DNA of 64,000 nt, from NCBI GenBank assembly GCA_001725355.1, contig MEGD01000012.1:20227-84226 (forward strand). Direction: 5' to 3'. This DNA comes from Novosphingobium sp. SCN 66-18. GTDB lineage: Bacteria; Pseudomonadota; Alphaproteobacteria; Sphingomonadales; Sphingomonadaceae. The notes beneath the pieces are model-generated. The model saw only the letters and a list, made by a program, of their open reading frames with translations, made no database searches and had not been told where the DNA came from. Positions 17,943 to 26,843 of the stretch are shown piece after piece. Both the position numbers and the translations under genes were made by a program. Every line of letters starts with the position of its first letter. Position 1 is the first letter of the stretch.

Positions 17943-19454
17943 ATGCCCGCGCCACGCGATTTCACTGACACAACCGGCCGCAAGATTCCCACGGCCTGGC
18001 ACGCGTTGGCGCCCATACTCGGGGTGGCGCTGGTGTTCCGGCTGGCGATGGCGAGCCAGACCATTGTCCACCAGCCGGATGAAATCTGGCAGTATCTGGA
18101 GCCCGCCTGGGGCCGCCTGACCGGCCACTGGATCGTGGCATGGGAATTCCACGAAGGCATTCGCGGCTGGCTGGTGCCGATGCTGCTCACTCCGTCGCTC
18201 GCGCTCGGCCACGCGATCGCGCCGGACACGATGCTGCACCTGTGGTTGACACGGGGCCTGCTGGGCCTGCTGTCGCTGGGCGTGGTCGCCAGCTTCTTTG
18301 CCATGGGCGAACGGATCAGCCGGCAACACGCGATCATCGCCGGTTGGGTCGGCGCGATATGGGTGGAAATCTTCTACTTCGCGGCACGGCCTTCGGGCGA
18401 CGGGATTGCGCTGACGCTGACCGTGCCAGCGCTCTGTCTGGCGATGCGATTGCGTGAACGCCCGTCGATGAGCCTTGCCGGGATGCTGGGTCTGCTCCTT
18501 GGCCTCGCTTTCATCGTTCGCTTCCAGTACGCGCCCGCGCTGGCGCTGATCGGTCTGCTCGCGGTTAGCGGCGATCCGCGCCGCACGCTGCTGCCACTCG
18601 CCGGCGGAAGCCTCGTGGCGATCGCCCTTGGCGCGCTCGCGGACATGGCGGCGGGCGCGCCGCCCTTGCTGTGGCTGTGGCGCAATTTCGCGATCAACCT
18701 GGGCGAAAACCGCAGCGCCTCGTTCGGCACCCAGCCGCCGTGGTGGTACGTGACGCAGATCGGCGCGACCTGGCATATCGCCATGCTCGTCCTGCTGCCC
18801 TCGCTCGTAGCCGGTGCGCGCCGCTTTCCGTTCGTGGCGCTCATCGCGCTGGTCGTGATCGCCAGCCACTCGCTGATCCCCCACAAGGAATACCGCTTTG
18901 TCATCCTCGCCATCGCGCTGGCCGTGTTTCTGGCAGCGATCGGGTCTGTCGACCTCTGGAAGGTACTGGCGGGGCGCTGGCGGGCAGCGGAGCGCATCAA
19001 CGCCACCATCGTGCTCTGCGTGCTGTGGTTCCTGCTCTCCGCCGTCATCGGCGCGACCAAGCCGTTCAGCGCCTATTGGGGGAATGGGCGCGCGGCCAAC
19101 ACCCTGCTGGCGAAGGCAGGCAGGGTGCCCGGCATCTGCGGCCTGGCGCTTTTCCAGGAGCCGGACCTGCCGATGGCCAACTATACCTACCTCAACCGCT
19201 CCGTTCCCGTCATGCTGCTGGAAGGCCGCCGATCGGCAGCATCGGCGCAGGCCATGGCGCCTGCCTTCAACGTGATCATCGCGCCACGCCTGGCCGCGCC
19301 CCAATTGCCTGCTTCCTATCGGCAGGTGGAATGCCTGCAACCGCACAAGGCGCCCGAGAAGCAGAAGTTCTGCCTGTTCGCACGGCCGGGCAGTTGCACC
19401 GGTACCCCCGGCGACTTCGACTACAACACCGTGCTGCGAAGGCTGGGGCATTGA
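17943..19454 (+). CDS. Alg9-like (GT22) mannosyltransferase-type membrane protein
   Basis: 503 residues, polytopic. The N-terminal loop VHQPDEIWQYLEPAWGRLTGH after the first helix matches the GT22 family (Alg9/PIG-B-like), whose members use dolichyl- or polyprenyl-phosphate-mannose; the middle contains NFAINLGENRSASFGTQPPWWYVTQ and SHSLIPHKEYRFVILAIALAV, the HKExRF element of that family. Sits directly after the GT39-like gene; the stop overlaps the TTG start of the lipoprotein gene by 4 bp. Bacterial GT22 proteins are poorly characterised. Confidence 0.82.
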   Translation: MPAPRDFTDTTGRKIPTAWHALAPILGVALVFRLAMASQTIVHQPDEIWQYLEPAWGRLTGHWIVAWEFHEGIRGWLVPMLLTPSLALGHAIAPDTMLHLWLTRGLLGLLSLGVVASFFAMGERISRQHAIIAGWVGAIWVEIFYFAARPSGDGIALTLTVPALCLAMRLRERPSMSLAGMLGLLLGLAFIVRFQYAPALALIGLLAVSGDPRRTLLPLAGGSLVAIALGALADMAAGAPPLLWLWRNFAINLGENRSASFGTQPPWWYVTQIGATWHIAMLVLLPSLVAGARRFPFVALIALVVIASHSLIPHKEYRFVILAIALAVFLAAIGSVDLWKVLAGRWRAAERINATIVLCVLWFLLSAVIGATKPFSAYWGNGRAANTLLAKAGRVPGICGLALFQEPDLPMANYTYLNRSVPVMLLEGRRSAASAQAMAPAFNVIIAPRLAAPQLPASYRQVECLQPHKAPEKQKFCLFARPGSCTGTPGDFDYNTVLRRLGH

Positions 19455-20074
19455 CGGGCCGGTTCCTCGCCCCGTTGGCGATGGCCTGCGCCGCGCTGGC
19501 TTCCTGCACATCCCAGCACGGTGACGACCTCGCCGCGGGCCGCACTGCGCAAGCGGAGCGCGCCTTCGCCGTTTGCTCCACCGCCGGCCTTTCGGAAACC
19601 GTGCTGGCGCAAGGGAGGCCGGTAGAGGACACGCCGGCCGGAGCCTGCGCGGTCAAGGCAGCGGATGCCGGCAGCGTTCAGGCGGCGCTTTTCCTGGGCG
19701 ACTTCTACCGCGCCGCCTCCACGCATCCCAACCGCGCCTGGGACCGGATCGATACGTTCGGACGCGAAACGCACTGGTATCGCGAAGCGGCCAAACGCGG
19801 GTCCGCGCGTGGCCAGTTTCTCGTCGCGAGCGAAGGCGATCGGCATCCGTACATGCCGCTGCACGACAATCTGCTCGACTGGTACATCCAGTCCGCGCGG
19901 CAAGGCAACGATCAGGCCGCGCTCGCGATCGCCCGCGCCTACAAGCTGGGGCGCATCCAGCCCGCGGAGTTGCACGATTTCCGCGCCTGGCTGGCGCGGA
20001 ACGCCCGCCCCGGCACCGTCCGGGCGAACGTGGCGGCCGTGCTTGAGGAGGACCACGCGCCGATCATCAACTGA
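19451..20074 (+). CDS. Sel1-like repeat lipoprotein
   Basis: 207 residues from a TTG start overlapping the upstream stop (TTGA). The N-terminus LAPLAMACAALASC is a lipoprotein signal with lipobox LASC, so Cys about residue 19 is the likely lipid anchor. The body has Sel1/TPR-type helical repeats (WYREAAKRGSARGQFLVA and WYIQSARQGNDQAALAIARAYKLG), usually protein-interaction scaffolds. Coupling to the GT22 gene suggests it works with the two glycosyltransferases. No specific function known. Confidence 0.75.
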   Translation: MTGRFLAPLAMACAALASCTSQHGDDLAAGRTAQAERAFAVCSTAGLSETVLAQGRPVEDTPAGACAVKAADAGSVQAALFLGDFYRAASTHPNRAWDRIDTFGRETHWYREAAKRGSARGQFLVASEGDRHPYMPLHDNLLDWYIQSARQGNDQAALAIARAYKLGRIQPAELHDFRAWLARNARPGTVRANVAAVLEEDHAPIIN

Positions 20075-20098
20075 CCGGCGCGCAAGGATCCTCCTTGC

Positions 20099-22690
20099 CT
20101 ATTCGGCAGCGGCCTTCTTTGCCGCGGGCTTCTTCGCCGCCGCTTTCTTCTCGCCAGCCGCCTTCTTGGGCGCCGCCTTCTTCGGCGCGGCCTTCTTCGC
20201 CGGAGCCTTCTTCTTGCCCTTTGCCGGCCCCTTGGCGGCGCGCTCGTCGATCAGGACGATCGCTTCCTCCAGCGTCAGCGCTTCGGGCTGCTTGTCGCGC
20301 GGGAGCGTGGCGTTGGTGGTGCCGTCGGTGACGTAGGGGCCGTAGCGCCCCGCCATCAGCTTGATCTCGCCACCAGACGTCGGATGCGGCCCGAAGGTCT
20401 TCAGCGGTTCGGCGGGCGCGCGCGATCCCCGCGCCGCCGCGCCACTGGCCGCTTCGGCCAGCTTGACCACGGCGGCGTTCATGCCCGTTTCGAACACTTC
20501 GGCGGTGGAGCGCAGCCGCGCATACTTGCCGTCATGCGCCAGATAGGGGCCATAGCGCCCGATGCTGGCCGTGATCGGCTTGCCGCTTTCGGGATGCGCC
20601 CCGATCTCGCGCGGGAGGCTGAGGAGTTTAAGCGCCCATTCCAGATCAAGTTCGGGAATGTCCTTGGGGATCGAGGCGCGCTTGGCTTCCTTGCCTTCGC
20701 CCAGCTGGATGTAGGGGCCGAACCGGCCCGACCGGCGCACCACCTCGAGACCGGTGGCCGGGTCCTTGCCCAGCGCGCCATCCTCGTCCCCGCCTTCGCC
20801 ATCGGCCCCGCCGGGCTGGGCGAACTTGCGGGTGAACTTGCACTCCGGATAGTTCGAGCAGGCGATGAACGCGCCATAGCGCCCGCCGCGCAAAGACAGG
20901 CGCCCTTCCCCGCACTTGGGGCACAGGCGGGGATCGCTGCCGTCCGCCTTGGGCGGGAACAGATAGTCCTCCAGGAATTCGTCGAGCGCGGCAGTCACCT
21001 CGCTCGGCTTCTTCTCCATCACCTCGTCGGACTTCGGCTTGAAATCGCGCCAGAACGCGGCCAGCACCTGCTTCCACGCCGCGCGGCCACCGGAGACGTC
21101 GTCGAGTTCGTCCTCCATGCCGGCGGTGAAATCATAGGCGACGTAGCGATCGAAAAAGCGTTCGAGAAACGCCGTCAGCATCCGCCCCGATTCCTCGGCG
21201 AAGAAACGGTTCTTCTCGGTACGGACGTAGTTGCGGTCCTTGAGCACCTGCAACGTGGCGGCATAGGTGGAAGGACGGCCGATGCCGAGTTCCTCCAGCC
21301 GCTTGACGAGGCTCGCTTCCGAATAGCGCGGCGGCGGCTGGGTGAAGTGCTGGGTGGCGTCCACCCCGCGCTTCGCCGGGGTATCCCCCTTGTTCATCAT
21401 GGGCAGCAAGCCGGAATCGTCGTCCTCCGCATCCTGCTTCTGGTCGCGCCCTTCCTCGTACACGGCCAGGAAGCCGGGGAACTTCACCACCTGCCCGGTG
21501 GCGCGCAATTCGTGGCGGCCGGTACCCTCGCGCAACGTGACCGTGGTGCGTTCCAGGCTGGCCGAGGCCATCTGGCTGGCGATCGCGCGCTTCCAGATCA
21601 GATCGTAGAGCCGCGCCTCGTCCCCCGAACCATGGCGGTCCTTGGCAAAGTCGGTCGGGCGGATCGCCTCGTGCGCTTCCTGCGCATTCTTGGCCTTGGT
21701 TTCGTAGTGCCGGGGCTTTTCGGGCAGGTAGTGCCCGTCATAGCGGTCCGAGATCGCCTTGCGGGCCATGCTGATGGCGCTGGGGTCCATCTGCACGCCG
21801 TCGGTACGCATGTAGGTGATCGCACCGGCTTCGTAGAGCGTCTGCGCCACACGCATGGTGTGGCTGGCCGAAAAGCCCAGCTTGCGCGCCGCTTCCTGCT
21901 GCAGCGTCGACGTGGTGAACGGCGGATAGGGATTGCGCCGGGCGGGCTTGGTCTCGACCTCCTCGACGCGGAACGTGGCGCCTTCGACGGCCGCCTTGGC
22001 GCGCATCGCCACGCCTTCGTCGCCCAGGCTCAGGCGATCGAGCTTTTCGCCGTCGAAGCGGACCAGGCGGGCCTGGAACTCGGTGCCGCCCTGCTCCAGC
22101 CGCGCGACGACCGACCAGTATTCCTGCGCGCGGAACGATTCGATCTCGCGCTCGCGCTCCACGATCAGCCGCAGCGCCACCGACTGTACGCGGCCAGCGG
22201 ACTTGGCGCCCGGCAGCTTGCGCCACAGCACGGGCGAGAGGGTGAAGCCGAACAGGTAATCGAGCGCGCGGCGGGCCAGATAGGCATCGATCAGGTCCTG
22301 ATCGAGCGCGCGCGGGTGCTGCATCGCCTCGGTCACGGTGGCCTTGGTGATGGCGTTGAAGGTGACTCGCTCCACCTCCTTGGGCAGCGCGCGCCGCTTC
22401 GACAGCAGTTCGCGCACGTGCCAGGAAATCGCCTCGCCCTCACGATCGGGGTCGGTGGCAAGAATCAGGCGGTCGGCTTCCTTCGCGGCATCGGTGATCG
22501 CCTTCACGCGCGATTGCTTGTCGCCGTAAAGCTCCCAGTCCATCGCGAAGTCCTCGTCCGGGCGGACGGAGCCGTCCTTCACGGGCAGGTCGCGGACGTG
22601 GCCGTAGGAGGCGAGAACCTTGTAGCCAGGGCCAAGGTACTTCTCGATGGTCTTGGCCTTGGCCGGCGATTCAACAATGACAAGCTGCAT
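20099..22690 (-). CDS. topA: DNA topoisomerase I
   Basis: 863 residues, type IA. The Toprim domain starts at residue 1 (LVIVESPAKAKTIEKYLG) with the acidic DPDREGEAISWH; the nucleophile is Tyr293 in ITYMRTDGVQ. One four-Cys zinc ribbon (CPKCGEGRLSLRGG...CSNYPEC) follows, then three Topo C-terminal repeats of the GRFGPYIQLG type, and a Lys/Ala-rich tail of about 40 residues with AKKA/PKKA repeats that should bind DNA non-specifically. Upstream, CGCGTA-TGTG-TACGCG (22712-22727) is a perfect short inverted repeat in the promoter region. Confidence 0.97.
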   Translation of the reverse strand: MQLVIVESPAKAKTIEKYLGPGYKVLASYGHVRDLPVKDGSVRPDEDFAMDWELYGDKQSRVKAITDAAKEADRLILATDPDREGEAISWHVRELLSKRRALPKEVERVTFNAITKATVTEAMQHPRALDQDLIDAYLARRALDYLFGFTLSPVLWRKLPGAKSAGRVQSVALRLIVEREREIESFRAQEYWSVVARLEQGGTEFQARLVRFDGEKLDRLSLGDEGVAMRAKAAVEGATFRVEEVETKPARRNPYPPFTTSTLQQEAARKLGFSASHTMRVAQTLYEAGAITYMRTDGVQMDPSAISMARKAISDRYDGHYLPEKPRHYETKAKNAQEAHEAIRPTDFAKDRHGSGDEARLYDLIWKRAIASQMASASLERTTVTLREGTGRHELRATGQVVKFPGFLAVYEEGRDQKQDAEDDDSGLLPMMNKGDTPAKRGVDATQHFTQPPPRYSEASLVKRLEELGIGRPSTYAATLQVLKDRNYVRTEKNRFFAEESGRMLTAFLERFFDRYVAYDFTAGMEDELDDVSGGRAAWKQVLAAFWRDFKPKSDEVMEKKPSEVTAALDEFLEDYLFPPKADGSDPRLCPKCGEGRLSLRGGRYGAFIACSNYPECKFTRKFAQPGGADGEGGDEDGALGKDPATGLEVVRRSGRFGPYIQLGEGKEAKRASIPKDIPELDLEWALKLLSLPREIGAHPESGKPITASIGRYGPYLAHDGKYARLRSTAEVFETGMNAAVVKLAEAASGAAARGSRAPAEPLKTFGPHPTSGGEIKLMAGRYGPYVTDGTTNATLPRDKQPEALTLEEAIVLIDERAAKGPAKGKKKAPAKKAAPKKAAPKKAAGEKKAAAKKPAAKKAAAE

Positions 22691-22811
22691 GGCGGGTATA
22701 TCGTGACCTTACGCGTATGTGTACGCGCGAGGGTGGCGATGCCGCACGCCGATCGTCAAGCCTTGCCTTGCGCCGATCATCCCACTGCCTTGATCGTGAC
22801 GAACAAAGGCG

Positions 22812-23495
22812 TCACCCGAACACCTCGGCCAGCCGGTTGTCCGAATGGCCCAGCAGCCGGTAGAGCGCGAGCGTCAACGCGGTTCCGCCCACCGCCATCA
22901 GCGCGGCCACCGCGTTGCCGAGAATGGTCCCTCCGACTCCTCCGGTGATCGACGGACCGGACAGCGCGGAAGCCAGCCCTTGGGCAACGCCCACGCCCGC
23001 CAGCGGCACCACCAGCAGCATCATGCAGATCACATAGACCAGCGCGATCGACACCATCGACGCGCGGGTGTGCCGCCAGCTTGCGCCCATCGCTTCGGTC
23101 GCGCGCATGCCCTGGCCGATGATGTAGGGCCAGGTCAGCGACCAGCGCGCCAGCAGCAGCAGGCCCGGAACGATCAGCAGAGCGAAACCCAGCATCATGC
23201 CGAGCGTGGTGAGAATGCTGGCGCCGACGACCGAGAGATAGCGCCTGCCTGTGACGGAGGGGGACAGCAGCCCATCCGTGGCCAGCATCTGCTCCATCAG
23301 GTGATACTGGATCAGGAACGAGGCGATCGTGCCGCCAAACTGCCCCCCGCTATCCCCTAGCAGGACATCAACGATCGAGGTGACCGCCACGATGCCAAGC
23401 CCCGCCAGCAGCGACAGGCGGGCGTGGCGGGACAGGGTGCCACCGAACTCGGAAAAGATCTCGCTTACGCTGACTTTCCGTTCTCCGTCCGCCAT
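22812..23495 (-). CDS. Polytopic membrane protein, YciC/GPDPase-membrane-domain-like
   Basis: 227 residues with five or six membrane segments. FALLIVPGLLLLARWSLTWPYIIGQGMRATEAMGASW resembles the conserved core of the YciC (UPF0259) and glycerophosphodiesterase membrane-domain proteins. No enzymatic motif is visible and the function is unknown. It starts 20 bp after the stop of the secreted-protein gene on the same strand and is probably co-transcribed with it. Confidence 0.65.
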   Translation of the reverse strand: MADGERKVSVSEIFSEFGGTLSRHARLSLLAGLGIVAVTSIVDVLLGDSGGQFGGTIASFLIQYHLMEQMLATDGLLSPSVTGRRYLSVVGASILTTLGMMLGFALLIVPGLLLLARWSLTWPYIIGQGMRATEAMGASWRHTRASMVSIALVYVICMMLLVVPLAGVGVAQGLASALSGPSITGGVGGTILGNAVAALMAVGGTALTLALYRLLGHSDNRLAEVFG

Positions 23496-23515
23496 GCAAC
23501 CCTGTCCTTCCGTTC

Positions 23516-24520
23516 CTAGCGCAGAGAGACGATCTGCCCCACCATCTGATCATTCGCGAGCGCGGCCGCCTTGGTCGCCCCCTGTTCGTAATTGCCGGGC
23601 TTGGCGGTGAATTCGAACTTGCGCGTCTTGCCGAAGCGCATTCCGCCGAAGCCCATCGCCGCCATCACCCCGCCGCCGACGTTGGCCGCCGCCTGCGTGG
23701 TCTTGTCGAGGTTGCTGGACGCATCCTGCTTGTCAACGAAATCTCCATCCACCGACACGCCCTGGTTGAGCGTGACCGTCACGGTCTTGCCGTTCGGCCC
23801 CAGCGCGGTCATCCGCGAATAGCCCGGCGTGACGGAAAGGTTGGCGTTGACCTCTAGCCCGCCGAAGCTGAACGCGCCCGGGCGCTTCTGGTCGGAAAAG
23901 TCGATCAGGTAGGTCACGTCCAGCACGGGCACGCCAGCCGCCTTGGCGTAGTTCGACAGTGCGCCGCTGGCCTGCCCGGCGGACATGTTGAGGCCGATGC
24001 TGGACATGCCGCTACCGGTGAAATCGCCCGGCAGCAGGATCAGCGTGGGCAGCACCGTGGGCTTCATGTAGGTGGCCTTGCCCTTGCTGCCCTTTTCAAG
24101 CTGGATGCCGATTTCGACCGGCGGTTGCTGTCCGTGCGGGTTGGCCAGGGCCGGCGCGGCGAAGACGGCGGCCGGGTCCTGCACCGTCAGGCCAGCGGCA
24201 TTCAGCTTGGCGACGAAATCGGCATAGGCCGCGTCGGCGATCGCCTGCATCATTTCCGGGGTGACGCCGACGAGCGAACTCTTGGCCTTGGTCGCCCCTC
24301 CGAACGCCCCCATCAGGCCGCCCGAGGCCTTGGTCTGATCGGTCGATTCGAAAATGAAGCCAACGTTGAACGCGGCAATGGCGACTTGCGAAGCGCCTTT
24401 TACCGCGTCCTTGCCCTGCACCTTGACCGGTGCGTCATCGCCCGCCCAGGCAACGCTGAGCGCGGTCATCAGGAAGCCTGCCGCTGCAGCGGCAAGCACA
24501 AACGTGCTGCGGAAATTCAT
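23516..24520 (-). CDS. Secreted protein of unknown function
   Basis: 334 residues with a signal peptide (TFVLAAAAAGFLMTALSVAWA, cleavage after about residue 26). The mature part is Gly/Ala-rich, without Cys, and contains GLMGAFGGATKAKSSLVG, LPTLILLPGDFTGSGMSSIGLNM and MGFGGMRFGKTRKFEF. It looks like a periplasmic or outer-membrane-associated globular protein; I do not recognise the family. Lies between dprA/plsY and topA, followed by a membrane protein gene with which it may form an envelope pair. Confidence 0.7.
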   Translation of the reverse strand: MNFRSTFVLAAAAAGFLMTALSVAWAGDDAPVKVQGKDAVKGASQVAIAAFNVGFIFESTDQTKASGGLMGAFGGATKAKSSLVGVTPEMMQAIADAAYADFVAKLNAAGLTVQDPAAVFAAPALANPHGQQPPVEIGIQLEKGSKGKATYMKPTVLPTLILLPGDFTGSGMSSIGLNMSAGQASGALSNYAKAAGVPVLDVTYLIDFSDQKRPGAFSFGGLEVNANLSVTPGYSRMTALGPNGKTVTVTLNQGVSVDGDFVDKQDASSNLDKTTQAAANVGGGVMAAMGFGGMRFGKTRKFEFTAKPGNYEQGATKAAALANDQMVGQIVSLR

Positions 24521-24633
24521 GATAGTCCCCCATCCCGAAACGTTTCCGCGACCCGCTTATGTTGCGAATCATTACGGGGAGACGGGACGCACGCAAGCGG
24601 ATTTCACGGGGAGAAGCGGCAGGAGCCGCGAAA

Positions 24634-24981
24634 TCAGGCGGTCCTGCGCCAGGCCAGCAGGAACCCAAGCCCGAGCAGCACGTCGATGGCCGCGAACACG
24701 GCCACCGCCGGCGCGGCCCGCCCCTGCGCGAACAGCGCCAGCGCGGGCAGGCCGAACACCAGCTTTTCCCCCACCGCGCACGGCATCAACGCACGATAGC
24801 GCGCCGGATCGCCGCCAATGATCCAGAACACCGCCTGGAACACCAGCGCGACCCCGATGAAGCCCAGCGAAACTTCGGCCCCGCGTTCGGGCAGCGGCGC
24901 GAGATAGAGCGGCGCCAGCACCACGATCCCGTAGAGCGCCGCCCAGCGGAACATGCGGCGCGCGAAACGGTGGTCCTGCAT
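24634..24981 (-). CDS. Small four-helix membrane protein, unknown
   Basis: 115 residues from the ATG at 24981 (MQDHRFARRMFRWAALYG). Four hydrophobic segments cover nearly the whole length (about residues 10-25, 32-48, 60-78, 85-108). No motif recognised. It starts 19 bp after the dprA stop, so plsY-dprA and this gene are probably one transcript. Confidence 0.65.
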   Translation of the reverse strand: MQDHRFARRMFRWAALYGIVVLAPLYLAPLPERGAEVSLGFIGVALVFQAVFWIIGGDPARYRALMPCAVGEKLVFGLPALALFAQGRAAPAVAVFAAIDVLLGLGFLLAWRRTA

Positions 24982-25000
24982 AATCCCTCTCCTGCCGCCC

Positions 25001-26146
25001 CTAGACCAGCGAAACGCGGCCGGCGGCATGGCGCACCAGCCGTCCGGCGATTTCCAGTTCGATCAGCGCCATCTGCACCGCGCCGGGCGATGCGCCGCTC
25101 TGCCGGACGAGTTCGTCGACCGCGACGGGAGCCGCGCCCAGCAGGGCCTCGATATCGGCGGGGGTTTCCTCCTCCGCGAAGGACGGCGCAAGGGCTTCCG
25201 GTTCGCGCAACGGCGATCGCGGCGCGCCGCCGAAGTCCCGCAGCAATTCCAGCACGTCCTCGGGCGACTGGACCAGCACCGCGCCATCGCGGATCAGCTG
25301 GTTGCAGCCGTGCGAGCGGCTGTCGAGCGGGGAGCCGGGAATGGCCATGACCTCGCGCCCCGCCTCCCCAGCCAGCCGCGCCGTGATCAGCGAGCCGGAC
25401 TTCGGCGCGGCCTCCACCACCAGCGTACCCGTGGCGAGGCCCGCGATGATGCGGTTGCGGTGCGGAAAATGGCGCGCGAGCGGTTCGGTGCCGGGCGGCA
25501 TCTCGGCGATCAGCAGGCCCTTTTCCGCCACCTCTTCCTGCAAGGCGGTGTTTTCGGGCGGATAGGCAATGTCGATCCCGCTGGCGATCACGCCCACGGT
25601 ACCGCCGCCCTCCGCCATGGCGGCGAGCGCGCCCCGGTGCGCGGCGGCATCGATCCCGCGCGCAAGGCCCGAGATCACGGCGCATCCGGCCTGCGCCAGC
25701 GCGGCGCCGAAATCGCGCGCCAGCTTGACTGCGCCGGCCGAGGCATTGCGCGCACCGACGATGGCGACCGAGGGACGCTGCAACAGCGCGTCGTCGCCGC
25801 GCACCGTCAGGATCGGTGGCGGGTTGTCCAGCGCGGCCAGCAAGGCGGGATAGGCGGGGGAATCGTGGAAGAGATAGCGGGCTCCCAGCGCGCGAACGCG
25901 GGCGATCTCGGTGCTGACCCGCGCTTCGGGTGCGGGAGTTACGCGGCCGCCGCCGCGCGCCGCCAGTTCGGGCAAGGCCTCCAGCGCGGCGGTTGCGCGG
26001 CCGTAGCGCCGCAACAAATGGAAGTAGCTGGCAGGCCCGATGTGCGGCGTGCGCAGCAGGCGGATTCGAGCGAACGCCTCCTCGCGCGCAAGGGCAAACG
26101 GGGTATCGGCGGGCCGCGCAGGATCGGGCACGCCGCGCGCGCTCAC
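25001..26146 (-). CDS. dprA: DNA-processing protein DprA
   Basis: 381 residues. Binds single-stranded DNA entering during natural transformation and loads RecA. An N-terminal helical/SAM-like region is followed by the Rossmann-fold core with VAIVGARNASAGAVKLARDFG, SGLARGIDAAAHRGAL and ITARLAGEAGREVMAIPGSPLDSRSHGCNQLIRDGA; the C-terminal winged-helix DML1-like domain (about residues 310-381) is also present. The start is GTG at 26146 overlapping the plsY stop (GTGA). Its presence is common even in species not known to be competent. Confidence 0.93.
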   Translation of the reverse strand: MSARGVPDPARPADTPFALAREEAFARIRLLRTPHIGPASYFHLLRRYGRATAALEALPELAARGGGRVTPAPEARVSTEIARVRALGARYLFHDSPAYPALLAALDNPPPILTVRGDDALLQRPSVAIVGARNASAGAVKLARDFGAALAQAGCAVISGLARGIDAAAHRGALAAMAEGGGTVGVIASGIDIAYPPENTALQEEVAEKGLLIAEMPPGTEPLARHFPHRNRIIAGLATGTLVVEAAPKSGSLITARLAGEAGREVMAIPGSPLDSRSHGCNQLIRDGAVLVQSPEDVLELLRDFGGAPRSPLREPEALAPSFAEEETPADIEALLGAAPVAVDELVRQSGASPGAVQMALIELEIAGRLVRHAAGRVSLV

Positions 26147-26757
26147 TTGGCGCTGCCGCTCCCCGAACCGACCCGGGGTTCGGTGCCCGCGCGCAGCCGG
26201 GCTATATTGGCGCGGTGCAGCCACAGGATCATCACCGCCAGCACCGCGAGAACGGGCGCGTACTGTCCATAGCCCGCCGCGAACGCCGCAAGTGGTGCGG
26301 CCAGCGCGGCGCACATGCCGCCCAGCGAGGAAATGCGCGAGGCGAACAGCACGCCCAGCCACACCAGAGCATAGACAAGGCCGATCGGCCAGGCGAGCGC
26401 GAGCGAAATACCCATCATCGTCGCCACGCCCTTGCCGCCCTTGAAGCGCAACCACACCGGGAAGCAGTGCCCGATCACCGCGAAAAACGCCGCCAGCGCT
26501 TCCGTGCCGGGCCAGACATGCCGGGCCAGAAGCACCGCCAGCGCACCCTTTGCCAGATCCAGCAGCAGCGTGCCCGCCGCCAGTCCCTTGTTCCCCGTGC
26601 GCAGGACGTTGGTGGCACCGATGTTGCCCGAACCAATGCTGCGCAGATCCCCCGCGCCGGCAAGGTGCGTGAGAATCAGCCCGAACGGAATTGAACCGAG
26701 CGCATAGGCGGCGAGCGAGGCGAACAGGGCATCCACGACGGCACTCTTACAATTCAT
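26143..26757 (-). CDS. plsY: Glycerol-3-phosphate acyltransferase PlsY
   Basis: 204 residues, five membrane helices. Transfers the acyl group from acyl-phosphate to glycerol-3-phosphate, the first step of phospholipid synthesis. The three conserved loops are visible: SIGSGNIGATNVLRTGNKG, the FKGGKGVATMMG glycine-rich phosphate-binding loop, and the C-terminal LHRANIARLRAGTEPRVG. The ATG at 26757 gives the usual family length. Divergent from murI (86-bp gap), with dprA coupled downstream. Confidence 0.94.
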   Translation of the reverse strand: MNCKSAVVDALFASLAAYALGSIPFGLILTHLAGAGDLRSIGSGNIGATNVLRTGNKGLAAGTLLLDLAKGALAVLLARHVWPGTEALAAFFAVIGHCFPVWLRFKGGKGVATMMGISLALAWPIGLVYALVWLGVLFASRISSLGGMCAALAAPLAAFAAGYGQYAPVLAVLAVMILWLHRANIARLRAGTEPRVGSGSGSAK

Positions 26758-26843
26758 CGCGCGGGTTCGGAAAGGGGCGTCTTTTCTTTTCGGTTCGGAA
26801 ACCGATAGAAGGTAGAAGGTCCAGCAAAGGAAACCGGACAGGC

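Noticed and set aside
20099-20240. Possible separate histone-like gene from the Lys/Ala-rich stretch
   Set aside because: It is continuous in frame with topA and common as its C-terminal tail in this group.
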